From a virus, in the IMG/VR virus record IMGVR_UViG_3300001533_001815, positions 1 to 21,655 of that record: DNA of 21,655 nt; one strand, given 5' to 3'. A model generated the notes under the pieces. The model searched no databases, had not been told where the DNA came from, and saw nothing but the letters and a program-made list of their open reading frames with translations. Each line of letters opens with the position of its first letter. The first letter of the stretch is position 1. Position numbers and translations under genes: made by a program. Below, in pieces: positions 1-6,924 of this stretch.

Positions 1-185
1 AATGTCAGTACTGTGGAGAAAAAGCAACTGAAGTCCACCACGAACGTCCACAAAAACTAGAACCTTTATTTGTTCTTGATCCTGATTTTGCCTGGAGTTG
101 TTGTGAAGAATGTCATTACAAATATGGACATAAAACAGGAACAGAATGTAGTACTGGAAATCTAGCAAAGAGGATATGTATATGA
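1..185 (+). CDS. HNH homing endonuclease, C-terminal part (5' end outside window)
   Basis: The reading frame is open from base 3 and stops with TGA at 183-185. It shows a zinc-type HNH core: CQYCGE, then a His-His pair (EVHHE), then CEECHYKYGH, ending in GTECSTGNL. The end of this core is nearly the same as in the complete HNH protein at 14584-15429, so the two are paralogues. The family nicks or cuts DNA and usually spreads itself into empty sites. Its stop overlaps the start of the next gene (ATGA at 182-185), so it is inserted tightly against a structural gene. Only about 60 residues are visible; the N-terminal DNA-binding part lies outside the window. Confidence 0.85.
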   Translation, partial: CQYCGEKATEVHHERPQKLEPLFVLDPDFAWSCCEECHYKYGHKTGTECSTGNLAKRICI

Positions 186-826
186 TATTAGCAAGTACGG
201 CTCTGGTCCCTGAATTTCAATTCTATTTATATAATTTCGTAGTTAATTCTATTATTAATAGGTATGAAATTCCGGCGCCTGTTCCAGTTGACGAAATTTT
301 TTTGACCTCTGGAACTGTTATCGAATTATTATGTAGTGATAGTTTCCCGTATGATTCTTATATTTATCTATATAAAAATGAAGATAGAAAACAGTGCTGG
401 CCAACTTTAACTAGACAAAGATTAATGATTTATCCATCATCTAAATATTATATTCCTGATAGTGCTGGTGAAAATATATTTAATTTTCAAACTCATGATT
501 TTATACTATTAGATACTTTATTAAGATATAGACATAATTCTACATCTGTTACAATAATTGATTCGACTTCAGTTCAGTTTGTGGATTCAACTGCAGGAAC
601 AGCAATATTATATGCGAATTTTGAGTCATTAAATACTCCATTGTCCCGACTTATTTATTTATATCTTGATTTAAAAATTTATCATAATTATCAAAATTAT
701 AATAACTTAAACTTAATTACAACTGGGACTTTACTTGAAACTTGTTTTGAATTAAAATTAATTGATGAATATTTTTCTTTTATAACAAGTAGAGAAGTAT
801 TTTTTGATATTGCTTGCAGGACGTAA
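182..826 (+). CDS. Unrecognised protein upstream of tail gene, probable virion protein
   Basis: About 214 residues, rich in Tyr, Leu, Ile and Asn, with no signal peptide or clear motif. I chose ATG 182 rather than ATG 176 because the ribosome binding site AAAGAGG (167-173) is 8 bases from 182 but only 2 from 176, and because ATG 182 overlaps the HNH stop as ATGA. Its TAA is part of the ribosome binding site of the next gene (TAAGGAG), so the two are translationally coupled. Position directly before a large tail protein suggests a tail or baseplate component, but I recognise no family. Confidence 0.75.
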   Translation: MILASTALVPEFQFYLYNFVVNSIINRYEIPAPVPVDEIFLTSGTVIELLCSDSFPYDSYIYLYKNEDRKQCWPTLTRQRLMIYPSSKYYIPDSAGENIFNFQTHDFILLDTLLRYRHNSTSVTIIDSTSVQFVDSTAGTAILYANFESLNTPLSRLIYLYLDLKIYHNYQNYNNLNLITTGTLLETCFELKLIDEYFSFITSREVFFDIACRT

Positions 827-835
827 GGAGATTAA

Positions 836-3208
836 ATGGCTAAGACAGTAAATCGTTTAATAAATGACTTTTGGAAGATACGTGCATCTATAAATGGCGC
901 AGGTTATTATCAAAAGATTTATGGTTCCAACATTGGTCAGGTTAAATGGTTTGATCAGCATCCACAGCCTCAAGAACAAAACGAATGGGTTTTTGTTAGA
1001 TGTAACTCAGATATTACTAATTCTTTAGATGCTCTTGCTAAAGCAGATAGAACCAAACTAGAAAATTATTTTAGTAGTGTAATTGATCAAGTTTCATTTG
1101 GTATAACTGATTGGAATAGACTTAGAAAATTTTTAATTGATCTATATGCTTCTCATAAATCACTAATCACTTATTCTACACAAATTTCTGATCCACATTC
1201 ATTATCAAATTTAGATTTAGATGAGTTATTTAGAAGTTTCGGCTTTCCGTACTCAATACAATTAAAAGGTATAGATGATAATCCACTTGAACAAAAAATT
1301 CAATTTTTTCTAGACCTTGTTAATTTATATAAGGTGAAAGGAACCCCTCAATCATTAGTAGATGTTCTTCAGTATTATGGTGTAGCTGAAGTTGATATTT
1401 ATGAATTCTTTCTTAAACTTAAAGATCAAAATTCATTATTTTTTGAGGGCAAAGCAGTTGCTGGGACTTCAATAAGCCCAACTATTATTCAATTTCCTTT
1501 TAGTAATATTACTTCTGGTGATCCACATTGGTTATATACTGAACAACAAATCTTACAATTAAATAAAAATCTCAATATTAATTTACCAAGTAAGGTACCA
1601 TATATAGGTATTCAACCTCTTATAGATCTCGAAGGAGATGAGGTTGCAATTTTAATTCGAAAAGTTCAAGATCAATATGATTATTACCAAAGCACTGGCG
1701 ATCTTCCAACTGCAGATGCTGAAATTACATACATTAAAGAAGTAAGAAGTTTATTAGAGTTATATCTTTCTGCGCTATATATGTTTAATAAACTTTTTAA
1801 TATTGGAGTTGAACCATCATCAGATAGAGGATATTTATGTTACGATGGAACAAATACAAGTTCTGTAGATATAATTACTGAATTTAATCTAATTACACAA
1901 TTTCCAACAAGTAGAGCTGATCGAGAAATAAGACTTGAAAGATATTATGATTTATTTACTAGAAAAATTCCTACTAATTTTTTAGTTGATAAAAATAGCG
2001 CAGGTTATTGGTTAAATATAATTGCTCCAGATATTAAATCTCAATTAGATTCAGCTGGTAGTTCATTAGATGTTTTATATTCTTTATTTAAAGATATTTC
2101 TGTTTGGGTTCGAAATAATATTGGTTTGGGATTTTTAAATTTTGGATTTATTTTATTTGGTATTCAGGAATTTTTTAAAGATTTAGAATCAGTAATCGAC
2201 TTTTTTAAACCTATTCGAGCTAGATTATTATTACTAGAATCTCTTCGTATTAAGAATAGATTGTTTAATAGTATTGTTGTTGAAGATCAAATAGAAATTG
2301 ATACTAGTTTAATATTTCATGATTTTATGACTGGTGATAGTTCTCCTTGTTGTGGTGAAGATACTACATGTATTAATATTTGTGAAAACTGTGGTGGAAC
2401 AACTAAATGTTCTAGAGAAGTTATTTCACCTCCTGCTATATCTACTGTGTGGAAGGGACTTTGGTTAGATGAAATTGTATATGCAGTAAATGACTTGGTT
2501 CCTGACCAATATAATAATCATTATGTTTGTATTAAGAGTCATATTTCTTCATTAACAAGTAAACCATTGACAGGTATAAGTTGGTCAACATATTGGCAAA
2601 AATATAGTGAAATGATTTGTGTTGATACAACCTCAGGAGCTTCGTATTATTCTAGAGAAACATTTGATTGTGGTTCTAATTATGATTATGGTGCAGTAGT
2701 AGATAAAGAAATAAATATTAGTGTAACAGAAGAAGTTAAGGATTATTTGAGATGTCCTGGTGATGGAACAGCTTTTATAGTTTCTGAGATTTTATCTGGT
2801 CCAGATTCAATTATTTGTGACTCAACATGTTGTGATAGTACATCACTTATATATTATCAGTCGTCTGGATTTAGAGATTTTGATGAAGAAGGAAGTTTTG
2901 ACTGTTCACATGGTTTTGATCTAGTATTTATTACAAGTGAATTTGTTTCTTCTGTTAAATGTTATCTTGCACAAGAAGGCGGCGGCAGAATTTTACAAGA
3001 AAGTGGAGATAGAATTATAGTTGGGTGTGAAAGTCCTCCTCAATGTAGTATCCCTGTTGCGTCTCTACCAGCAGGTGAATATCCAGAAGGAACTGAGATA
3101 ACTTTAACTACTACAACATTAGGAGCAAGTATAGCATATACAACCGATGGAAGTAATCCTATTCCTGGAGAATCTGACGACTATACTGATCCAATTCCAT
3201 TATCTTAA
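836..3208 (+). CDS. Large tail/baseplate protein with C-terminal carbohydrate-binding-like modules
   Basis: A 790-residue protein. The N-terminal half contains a stretch resembling tail protein I/baseplate proteins (around residues 160-200, LVNLYKVKGTPQSLVDVLQY). Around residues 503-527 there is a Cys cluster (CCGEDTTC, CENCGG). Residues about 537-592 look like a CBM5/12-type chitin-binding module: W..L, then DLVPDQYNNHYVCIKSH, then GISWSTYW. More Cys pairs follow. The last ~50 residues (PVASLPAGEYPEGTEITL to YTTDGSNPIPGES) match the start of a chitobiase/hexosaminidase C-terminal-type beta-sandwich, but the final strands are missing and instead appear at the start of the next gene. The binding site is AAGGAG. 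I infer a baseplate or fibre-base protein that contacts surface sugars. The domain calls are from recognition only. Confidence 0.75.
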   Translation: MAKTVNRLINDFWKIRASINGAGYYQKIYGSNIGQVKWFDQHPQPQEQNEWVFVRCNSDITNSLDALAKADRTKLENYFSSVIDQVSFGITDWNRLRKFLIDLYASHKSLITYSTQISDPHSLSNLDLDELFRSFGFPYSIQLKGIDDNPLEQKIQFFLDLVNLYKVKGTPQSLVDVLQYYGVAEVDIYEFFLKLKDQNSLFFEGKAVAGTSISPTIIQFPFSNITSGDPHWLYTEQQILQLNKNLNINLPSKVPYIGIQPLIDLEGDEVAILIRKVQDQYDYYQSTGDLPTADAEITYIKEVRSLLELYLSALYMFNKLFNIGVEPSSDRGYLCYDGTNTSSVDIITEFNLITQFPTSRADREIRLERYYDLFTRKIPTNFLVDKNSAGYWLNIIAPDIKSQLDSAGSSLDVLYSLFKDISVWVRNNIGLGFLNFGFILFGIQEFFKDLESVIDFFKPIRARLLLLESLRIKNRLFNSIVVEDQIEIDTSLIFHDFMTGDSSPCCGEDTTCINICENCGGTTKCSREVISPPAISTVWKGLWLDEIVYAVNDLVPDQYNNHYVCIKSHISSLTSKPLTGISWSTYWQKYSEMICVDTTSGASYYSRETFDCGSNYDYGAVVDKEINISVTEEVKDYLRCPGDGTAFIVSEILSGPDSIICDSTCCDSTSLIYYQSSGFRDFDEEGSFDCSHGFDLVFITSEFVSSVKCYLAQEGGGRILQESGDRIIVGCESPPQCSIPVASLPAGEYPEGTEITLTTTTLGASIAYTTDGSNPIPGESDDYTDPIPLS

Positions 3209-3222
3209 GGGAGTAATAAAGT

Positions 3223-4350
3223 ATGTTAATTAAAGCAGTAACTTATAAAGATGGATATAGAAATAGTAATATATTGTCTGTAGAATATACAGTTAGTATT
3301 CCATCAGATTTTGGGTTATGGAGTTGGGGAGATAATGTTTTTGGTCAACTTGGCTTAAAAGATATAATACCTAGATCATCACCTGTCCAAGTTAGTTCTT
3401 CAACTGATTGGAGTCAAATAAGTTGTGGTGAACATACAGTAGCAATCAAAACAGATGGAACTTTATGGTCATGGGGAAAGAACAGTAATGGTCGACTTGG
3501 TTTGGGAGATACGATAAGTAGATCGTCACCAGTTCAAGTTGGTTCTTTAACTAATTGGTTACAAGTTTCTTGTAGTTCATATAATCATACAGTAGCAATT
3601 AAAACTGATGGAACTTTATGGAGTTGGGGATCAAATGACTATGGTGAACTTGGTTTAGGAGATAGAACAAGACGATCATCACCAGTTCAAGTTGGTTCTT
3701 TAAATAATTGGGAGCAGGCGATTTGTGGAACTTCTCATACAGTAGCAATTAAAACTGATGGAACTTTATGGTCATGGGGACTTAATACTTATGGTCAACT
3801 CGGTTTAGGAGATATAACACGACGATCATCACCAGTTCAAGTAGGTTCTTTAAATAATTGGACTAAAGTTTCTTGTGGCAATCATACAATAGCAATTAAA
3901 ACAGATGGAACCTTATGGTCATGGGGATTTAATATTTATGGTCAACTTGGATTAGGAAATAGAATACATCAATCATCACCAGTTCAAGTAGGTTCTTTAA
4001 CTAATTGGAGTCAAATAAGTGGTAGCGGTTCTAATAGTGTAGCAATTAAAACAGATGGAACTTTATGGTCTTGGGGAGATATAGAAGATAGATCATCACC
4101 AGTTCAAGTTGGTTCTTTAACCAATTGGAGTCAGATAAGTAGTTCATATCATACAGCAGCAATTAAAACTGATGGAACTTTATGGAGTTGGGGATCAAAT
4201 GACTATGGTCAACTTGGTTTGGGAGATATGTCAGAAGATAGATTATCACCAGTTCAAGTTGGAACTTTAACTAATTGGTTACAAATTTCTTGTGGTACAT
4301 ATCATACAGTATCTATAAAAGGGGAGTTACCTCTTCCTCCACCTACATAA
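3223..4350 (+). CDS. RCC1-type beta-propeller tail protein
   Basis: 375 residues. Residues 2-25 (LIKAVTYKDGYRNSNILSVEY) look like the missing last strands of the beta-sandwich cut off at the end of the preceding gene. Residues ~32-366 are seven tandem RCC1 repeats of about 50 residues with the pattern LWSWG.N.YGQLGLGD, SSPVQVGSL.NW, then HTVAIKTDGT. Seven repeats fit a complete seven-bladed propeller. Repeat 6 lacks the NDYGQLGLGD segment and is about ten residues short. RCC1-like propellers bind proteins or ligands; in a phage tail block the likely role is a receptor-contact or fibre protein. The ribosome binding site AAGGGAG overlaps the previous stop; the spacing to ATG 3223 is 9 bases. 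Confidence 0.85.
   Translation: MLIKAVTYKDGYRNSNILSVEYTVSIPSDFGLWSWGDNVFGQLGLKDIIPRSSPVQVSSSTDWSQISCGEHTVAIKTDGTLWSWGKNSNGRLGLGDTISRSSPVQVGSLTNWLQVSCSSYNHTVAIKTDGTLWSWGSNDYGELGLGDRTRRSSPVQVGSLNNWEQAICGTSHTVAIKTDGTLWSWGLNTYGQLGLGDITRRSSPVQVGSLNNWTKVSCGNHTIAIKTDGTLWSWGFNIYGQLGLGNRIHQSSPVQVGSLTNWSQISGSGSNSVAIKTDGTLWSWGDIEDRSSPVQVGSLTNWSQISSSYHTAAIKTDGTLWSWGSNDYGQLGLGDMSEDRLSPVQVGTLTNWLQISCGTYHTVSIKGELPLPPPT
3310..4320 (+). repeat. Seven near-identical RCC1-coding tandem repeats (~150 bp units)
   Basis: The DNA units are highly alike: the segment CCAGTTCAAGTTGGTTCTTT recurs with very few changes in most units. This is closer than protein function alone would require, so unit exchange, loss or recent duplication is likely. 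The sixth unit carries an in-frame deletion of roughly 30 bases. Confidence 0.85.
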
Positions 4351-4462
4351 TTTTAAATCTTTGTTTTCTCATTTAGATGTTTTCTTTCCTTCCTAAGTTT
4401 ATAACTTATTGAAATAGTTGGTTTCTTCTGGTCAAAATTGTAAATATGTTAAGCAAAAAAAA

Positions 4463-4544
4463 AAGAATGGGGTGAACCAATCGCCAACTGGACGGCCCCA
4501 GAGTGGTTCGCTCCAAGAATCCCAGCAGTCAGCACCCCATTCTT
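4463..4544 (-). terminator. GC-rich long stem with structured loop; probable minus-strand terminator or small RNA
   Basis: AAGAATGGGGTG (4463-4474) pairs perfectly over 12 bases with CACCCCATTCTT (4533-4544). The 58-base spacer holds a nested hairpin: AACCA (4475-4479) with TGGTT (4504-4508), and CTGG (4488-4491) with CCAG (4498-4501). On the minus strand the stem runs straight into ten T residues (opposite A 4455-4464), which is a classic intrinsic terminator for the 5745-4582 operon. By my count 46 of the 78 bases 4465-4542 are G or C, in an otherwise very AT-rich region. The large structured loop is more than a terminator needs, so a separate RNA ending here is possible. Confidence 0.65.
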
Positions 4545-4550
4545 CCAACG

Positions 4551-4570
4551 ATTCAGAAATTAATCTGAAT
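4551..4570. repeat. Small inverted repeat after the stop of the minus-strand operon
   Basis: ATTCAGA (4551-4557) and TCTGAAT (4564-4570) can form a 7-bp stem with a 6-base loop. It lies between the last minus-strand gene and the GC-rich element. There is no T run on either side, so it is not by itself a good terminator. Confidence 0.45.
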
Positions 4571-4581
4571 TTGTTGTCATA

Positions 4582-4956
4582 TTATTCTAAAAATTCAATA
4601 GATATTTGTTGACCAGTTTTAATATTTGTCACTATAAGAAAATCTTTATCATAAAATATTAAACACTTGCTGTTGATCATCCTTCGAGAAAGAGTTGGAT
4701 ATAGTTTGTCATGAGAATGTTGTATTGGAAAAGGAATTTGATTAGTCACTTTAAAACCACCGCCCTCCCAAACCGTTTCATTAAAGTCTTTAATATCAAC
4801 AATATCTACTTGAGGTACTTGGTTTATAAAACCAGAAATTCTACAAAATGCACAAGTTCCTTTTTCTTTTTTTTCTTTAATGGGATAATTATATTTGTGG
4901 GCACATTTATCGCAATAACAAATTAATTTATTCCAACCTTGTAAATGCATATCCAT
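4582..4956 (-). CDS. Unknown small protein with N-terminal zinc-ribbon-like Cys pairs
   Basis: 124 residues. Near the N-terminus are CYCDKC and, about 20 residues later, CAFC, which together could bind one zinc ion. The rest (residues ~45-124) is not recognised and has no membrane segment. The ATG is preceded by GAGGTGA, which overlaps the TGA of the upstream gene, so translation is coupled. It is the last gene of a three-gene minus-strand unit that ends at the terminator-like element 4463-4544. A role in host takeover or regulation is possible but not shown. Confidence 0.75.
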   Translation of the reverse strand: MDMHLQGWNKLICYCDKCAHKYNYPIKEKKEKGTCAFCRISGFINQVPQVDIVDIKDFNETVWEGGGFKVTNQIPFPIQHSHDKLYPTLSRRMINSKCLIFYDKDFLIVTNIKTGQQISIEFLE

Positions 4957-4965
4957 TTAATCACC

Positions 4966-5511
4966 TCACTTTTCAATATATGATATCTTCATTTCGTTTT
5001 TAAATGTTATTTTATAAGATCTGCTCATTCCTGTTTTTATATAGTTGTCATCTTTAACCTTTTCAATATCAATATTAAAAAATTTTGGTTTCCCACCAAA
5101 GAGGTCAAAAGTATGAAAAGAAGATACATGACCTTTATCTCTTATATCTAATTTATAATTTTTTAGGAAATATTTTTCAGCTTCATTCTGTACTTTATTT
5201 AGAAATGTAAATCCATCGCTTCTCCAACAAGAGTCATGGTCACTTTCAAGTCTAAAATCTATTTTATTATTTTTAACTAATAGGTGGAAGAAAGTTTCTT
5301 TATTATCTAACTCATAAAGTAAAATTTTAGTGTAATTCGAAGGTCTATATGCTACTAGTAATAATTTTTTTTGAAATCTTCCTTCTTTTCCAACTTCAAA
5401 ACTTTCCCATAATAAACTTATTCCAAATGTTAAAGCTATGTTATTTGTAAAAGTTGGAAGGAAGGATTCAATAATATATTCGAGCATTTTTGCGAATTTA
5501 ATTTCAATCAT
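4966..5511 (-). CDS. Unrecognised 181-residue protein
   Basis: Mixed alpha/beta composition with many Lys, Phe and Asp; no signal peptide, membrane segment or recognised motif. ATG 5511 is preceded by TAAGGAG, which includes the TAA of the upstream gene, and its own TGA is followed within 10 bases by the next start. It is therefore the middle gene of a coupled three-gene unit on the minus strand. I do not recognise the family. Confidence 0.75.
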   Translation of the reverse strand: MIEIKFAKMLEYIIESFLPTFTNNIALTFGISLLWESFEVGKEGRFQKKLLLVAYRPSNYTKILLYELDNKETFFHLLVKNNKIDFRLESDHDSCWRSDGFTFLNKVQNEAEKYFLKNYKLDIRDKGHVSSFHTFDLFGGKPKFFNIDIEKVKDDNYIKTGMSRSYKITFKNEMKISYIEK

Positions 5512-5520
5512 ATTATCTCC

Positions 5521-5745
5521 TTAAATAGTAATTTTTGTCTTCCATTCTGTTAAATCTTTACCACATCTATTACAGTGATATCCCATTCCTAGAGCTGAAG
5601 ACCTAGTACAAATTCTTGAGTCAATAATTGATCCACAATTCCAACAATGATTAATATATATTTGGACATGTGGCATAAATACTGGTATTGGTACTTTAGA
5701 CTTGACATAAGAATGTACTACTGCTGGTGATGTAAAATTTGACAT
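5521..5745 (-). CDS. Small zinc-ribbon-like protein
   Basis: 74 residues. Two Cys pairs, CWNC and CNRC (the latter as YHCNRCGKDL), about 24 residues apart, make a zinc-ribbon pattern in the C-terminal half; one extra Cys lies between them. The start is supported by AGGAGG upstream. It is the first gene of the minus-strand unit and faces the promoter-like region 5746-5919. Such small zinc ribbons in phages often bind nucleic acid or host proteins, but no specific role can be given. Confidence 0.75.
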   Translation of the reverse strand: MSNFTSPAVVHSYVKSKVPIPVFMPHVQIYINHCWNCGSIIDSRICTRSSALGMGYHCNRCGKDLTEWKTKITI

Positions 5746-5798
5746 AATTTAATTTGCCTCCTTTTTGTTTTAAATAATAATGTTAAGAATAATACTTC

Positions 5799-5818
5799 TC
5801 ACTAATTAATATATATAG
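5799..5818 (-). promoter_or_regulatory. AT-rich element shared by both minus-strand operons (candidate promoter)
   Basis: Read on the minus strand it is CTATATATATTAATTAGTGA; 18 of 20 bases match the element at 13975-13994, which lies upstream of the other minus-strand operon. It ends 54 bases before ATG 5745. Its position at both divergent boundaries and shared sequence suggest a promoter for minus-strand (probably non-late) genes. Direction is inferred from position only. Confidence 0.45.
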
Positions 5819-5819
5819 C

Positions 5820-5835
5820 AGAACAAATATTAAAT
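5820..5835 (+). promoter_or_regulatory. Candidate late-type promoter, diverged copy
   Basis: AGAACAAATATTAAAT matches 13 of 16 positions of the corresponding part of the exact repeated element at 6858-6879 and 14030-14051. It lies 84 bases upstream of ATG 5920, in the right direction to transcribe that gene. It is a weaker match to TATAAAT (TATTAAAT). Confidence 0.4.
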
Positions 5836-5837
5836 GG

Positions 5838-5849
5838 TTACCTATACGA
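5838..5849. repeat. Left arm of a 12-bp inverted repeat flanking the 5920 gene
   Basis: TTACCTATACGA is the exact reverse complement of TCGTATAGGTAA at 6757-6768. The pair brackets the single gene at 5920-6750; see the right arm. Confidence 0.6.
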
Positions 5850-5859
5850 TATATACCAA

Positions 5860-5896
5860 CAGACTTTAAACCAAAAAAAATTGAGGTCTTAGTCTG
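5860..5896 (+). promoter_or_regulatory. Imperfect hairpin in the 5' leader of the 5920 gene
   Basis: CAGACT (5860-5865) pairs with AGTCTG (5891-5896); a further ACC/GGT pairing inside closes an A-rich loop. It ends 9 bases before the strong ribosome binding site AAGGAGGA (5906-5913). It could modulate translation or mRNA stability. No T tract follows, so it is not a terminator. Confidence 0.4.
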
Positions 5897-5919
5897 TGAC
5901 CTGTTAAGGAGGAAGTATC

Positions 5920-6750
5920 ATGACGTATAAAGATAATTTCGTAGTAGAAGTAAAATGTCGAGGTAAAATTCTTCGAGTAAGAGATGGATCTGTATTCCTA
6001 CCATTTGGAAGTGAGTATTCTATTCTTCTAAAAAATCTAAACTCAAGAAAAACTTCTGTTAAAATTCATATTGATGGTCAAGATATTCTTGATTATAGTT
6101 CGTTAATTCTTGAACCAAATTCTAGTACAGAACTAGAAGGATTTTTAAGCGGAACAATTGCTAAAAATAAATTTAAGTTTATAAAGAAAACAAAAGAAAT
6201 CCAAGATCATCGAGGAGATAAAATTGATGATGGAATAATTAGAGTTGAGTTTGCATTTGAAAAGTCAAAAGCTGAAGCTAAAGTTATAGACGAAAAATGT
6301 AATCACCATCATTACCATTATTATAATTATCCTTGCTGGCCACAATTTACTTTTAGTTCTGAAGGTCAATCAGGAACACCAGATGTAAATAGAAATGCAA
6401 TAGAGATTTCTGCTGGTGGAATATCAAATAATGATAATTCATCAATTCGTAGTTCATTTTGTTATAATGTTCAGTGCGAATCACTTGGTGTTGAATCTTT
6501 GGGTCAGCCATTAAATGACGAGGGAATAACTGTAAAAGGTTCTGAATGTTGTCAATCTTTTAGGTATGGATCTATTGGAGACCTTGAGCAAAGTCAAGTA
6601 ATCATTATTAGTTTAAAAGGAATTAATAATACTGGAGTAGAAGTGGAAAAACCAGTAACAGTGAAAGATAGATTAGAATGCTCAAGTTGTGGAACAAAAT
6701 GTAGATCATCTTTTAAATTTTGTCCAATTTGTGGAACATTTCTAGAATAA
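5920..6750 (+). CDS. Phage protein with C-terminal zinc ribbon and His/Tyr-rich linker
   Basis: 276 residues. The N-terminal ~115 residues (VEVKCRGKILRVRDGSVFLP, then SEYSILLKNLNSRK) form a beta-rich region of a type I associate with large phages, function unknown. A short aromatic/His segment between Cys127 and Cys139 (CNHHHYHYYNYPC) links to a Gly/Ser/Asn-rich middle. The C-terminus is a zinc ribbon with Cys254, 257, 261, 268 and 271 (CSSCGTKC and FCPICG). The gene is a one-gene unit: promoter-like element, leader hairpin and strong binding site before it, terminator at 6777-6837 after it. A structural or virion-decorating role is possible but unproven. Confidence 0.8.
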   Translation: MTYKDNFVVEVKCRGKILRVRDGSVFLPFGSEYSILLKNLNSRKTSVKIHIDGQDILDYSSLILEPNSSTELEGFLSGTIAKNKFKFIKKTKEIQDHRGDKIDDGIIRVEFAFEKSKAEAKVIDEKCNHHHYHYYNYPCWPQFTFSSEGQSGTPDVNRNAIEISAGGISNNDNSSIRSSFCYNVQCESLGVESLGQPLNDEGITVKGSECCQSFRYGSIGDLEQSQVIIISLKGINNTGVEVEKPVTVKDRLECSSCGTKCRSSFKFCPICGTFLE

Positions 6751-6756
6751 ATAAAT

Positions 6757-6768
6757 TCGTATAGGTAA
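6757..6768. repeat. Right arm of the 12-bp inverted repeat flanking the 5920 gene
   Basis: TCGTATAGGTAA is the exact reverse complement of 5838-5849. It lies 6 bases after the TAA and just before the terminator hairpin, so the 5' and 3' ends of this gene's mRNA could pair if the transcript begins early enough. Confidence 0.6.
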
Positions 6769-6776
6769 TTATCTGT

Positions 6777-6837
6777 AAGGTCATAGAGTTTTATAAATAA
6801 GTAATAGCTTTATAAACTCTATGACCTTCTTTTTTTT
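6777..6837 (+). terminator. Strong intrinsic terminator
   Basis: AAGGTCATAGAGTTTTATAAA pairs with TTTATAAACTCTATGACCTT over about 20 bp with one bulged T. The stem ends at 6828 and a run of eight T follows (6830-6837). It ends transcription of the zinc-ribbon gene and isolates it from the sheath unit. Confidence 0.9.
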
Positions 6838-6857
6838 GTTGTAACTAAATGAGTAAT

Positions 6858-6879
6858 AAATTAAGAACAAAATATAAAT
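6858..6879 (+). promoter_or_regulatory. Candidate late promoter (exact 22-bp repeat, copy 1)
   Basis: The 22 bases starting AAATTAAGAAC and ending TATAAAT occur identically at 14030-14051. TATAAAT (6873-6879) equals seven of the eight bases of the T4 late promoter core TATAAATA. It lies 45 bases before ATG 6925 and just after a terminator, the expected place for the promoter of the virion protein and sheath genes. The identity stops exactly at both ends of the 22 bases. Confidence 0.65.
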
Positions 6880-6924
6880 GGAAGATTGTTTATTTTTTTT
6901 AACTATTAGAAAAGGAAATAAATT

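Noticed and set aside
3205-3222. Simple frameshift joining the same two genes
   Set aside because: The second gene's frame has TAA at 3214 and 3217, so a shift at the end of the first gene would stop before reaching it.
3200-3228. Ribosome hopping (as in T4 gene 60) to join the 836 and 3223 genes, from TTA 3200 to TTA 3226
   Set aside because: The codon before the stop is TCT, not the matching codon, there is no obvious hairpin, and a normal ribosome binding site plus ATG explains the second gene.
4465-4542. GC-rich element as a tRNA
   Set aside because: No D-, anticodon- or T-arm arrangement fits; the outer stem is too long and the loop lacks a T-arm next to it.
4418-4612. 64-codon plus-strand open frame starting at TTG
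   Set aside because: No ribosome binding site, runs through the GC-rich structured element and into the opposite gene; composition reflects the hairpin.
4711-4926. 71-codon plus-strand open frame
   Set aside because: Lies wholly antisense to the 124-residue gene, with a poly-Phe stretch from T runs and no start signal.
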